Shown in pieces: positions 17,388 to 17,397 of a stretch of 17,397 nt of DNA (positions are counted from its first letter, which is position 1; the number at the start of each line of letters is the position of its first letter). The notes under the pieces were generated by a model. It worked only from the letters and a program-made list of their open reading frames with translations, was not told the DNA's origin and did not search any database. Where the stretch lies: NCBI GenBank assembly GCA_946479805.1, contig CAMLHP010000033.1, positions 1-17,397 on the forward strand. Direction: 5' to 3'. A program made the position numbers and the translations under genes. Source of the DNA: an uncultured Gemmatimonadota bacterium. Lineage in GTDB: Bacteria; Gemmatimonadota; Gemmatimonadetes; Gemmatimonadales; GWC2-71-9.

Positions 17388-17397
17388 TCGCGAGCCA

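Overview
The window is GC-rich, gene-dense bacterial DNA. Codon third positions are strongly G/C and gene borders are tight, with many 1-25 bp overlaps. Several traits suggest a member of Gemmatimonadota or a related phylum: a Trm112-like zinc module joined to a shrunken methyltransferase fold, a short Ig-like lipoprotein, a stand-alone V4R protein, and an Asp-box propeller/M23 fusion. This assignment is inferred from gene types only. Most genes are housekeeping or envelope functions. I see no phage, transposon, CRISPR array, rRNA or tRNA, and no convincing new defence or biosynthetic system.

Left part (1-6372): the 3' end of an unidentified gene, then ligA (NAD-dependent DNA ligase), whose N-terminus has no canonical start codon where one is expected, then a small V4R-domain protein. 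A phosphoribosyltransferase on the minus strand converges on the V4R gene with a 22-bp overlap. It is divergent from a plus-strand operon of three genes: a TPR protein, a lipoprotein and a long-chain acyl-CoA synthetase.

Middle part (6348-9585, minus strand): a four-gene operon transcribed leftward. It holds a 6-pyruvoyl-/6-carboxy-tetrahydropterin synthase homologue, folE (GTP cyclohydrolase I), a secreted M23 metallopeptidase with an N-terminal propeller, and the Trm112-like/degenerate methyltransferase protein. The first two catalyse consecutive pterin steps from GTP; the last two appear to be co-transcribed passengers. The last gene overlaps the acyl-CoA synthetase gene tail to tail by 25 bp. 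The 314-bp region upstream of the pterin gene is the only sizeable intergenic gap. It holds a likely promoter, a perfect 9-bp-stem hairpin and the leader of a 47-residue membrane protein with a very strong ribosome binding site.

Right part (10047-17387): sbcD, sbcC and a tandem GNAT acetyltransferase form a minus-strand operon with overlapping ends. SbcC and SbcD should make the Mre11-Rad50-type nuclease complex. Divergent from sbcD is a ClC-family chloride channel/transporter with C-terminal CBS domains; a 21-bp perfect palindrome fills the short space between the two starts. The window ends with a DUF481-type outer-membrane beta-barrel gene that has its own candidate promoter.
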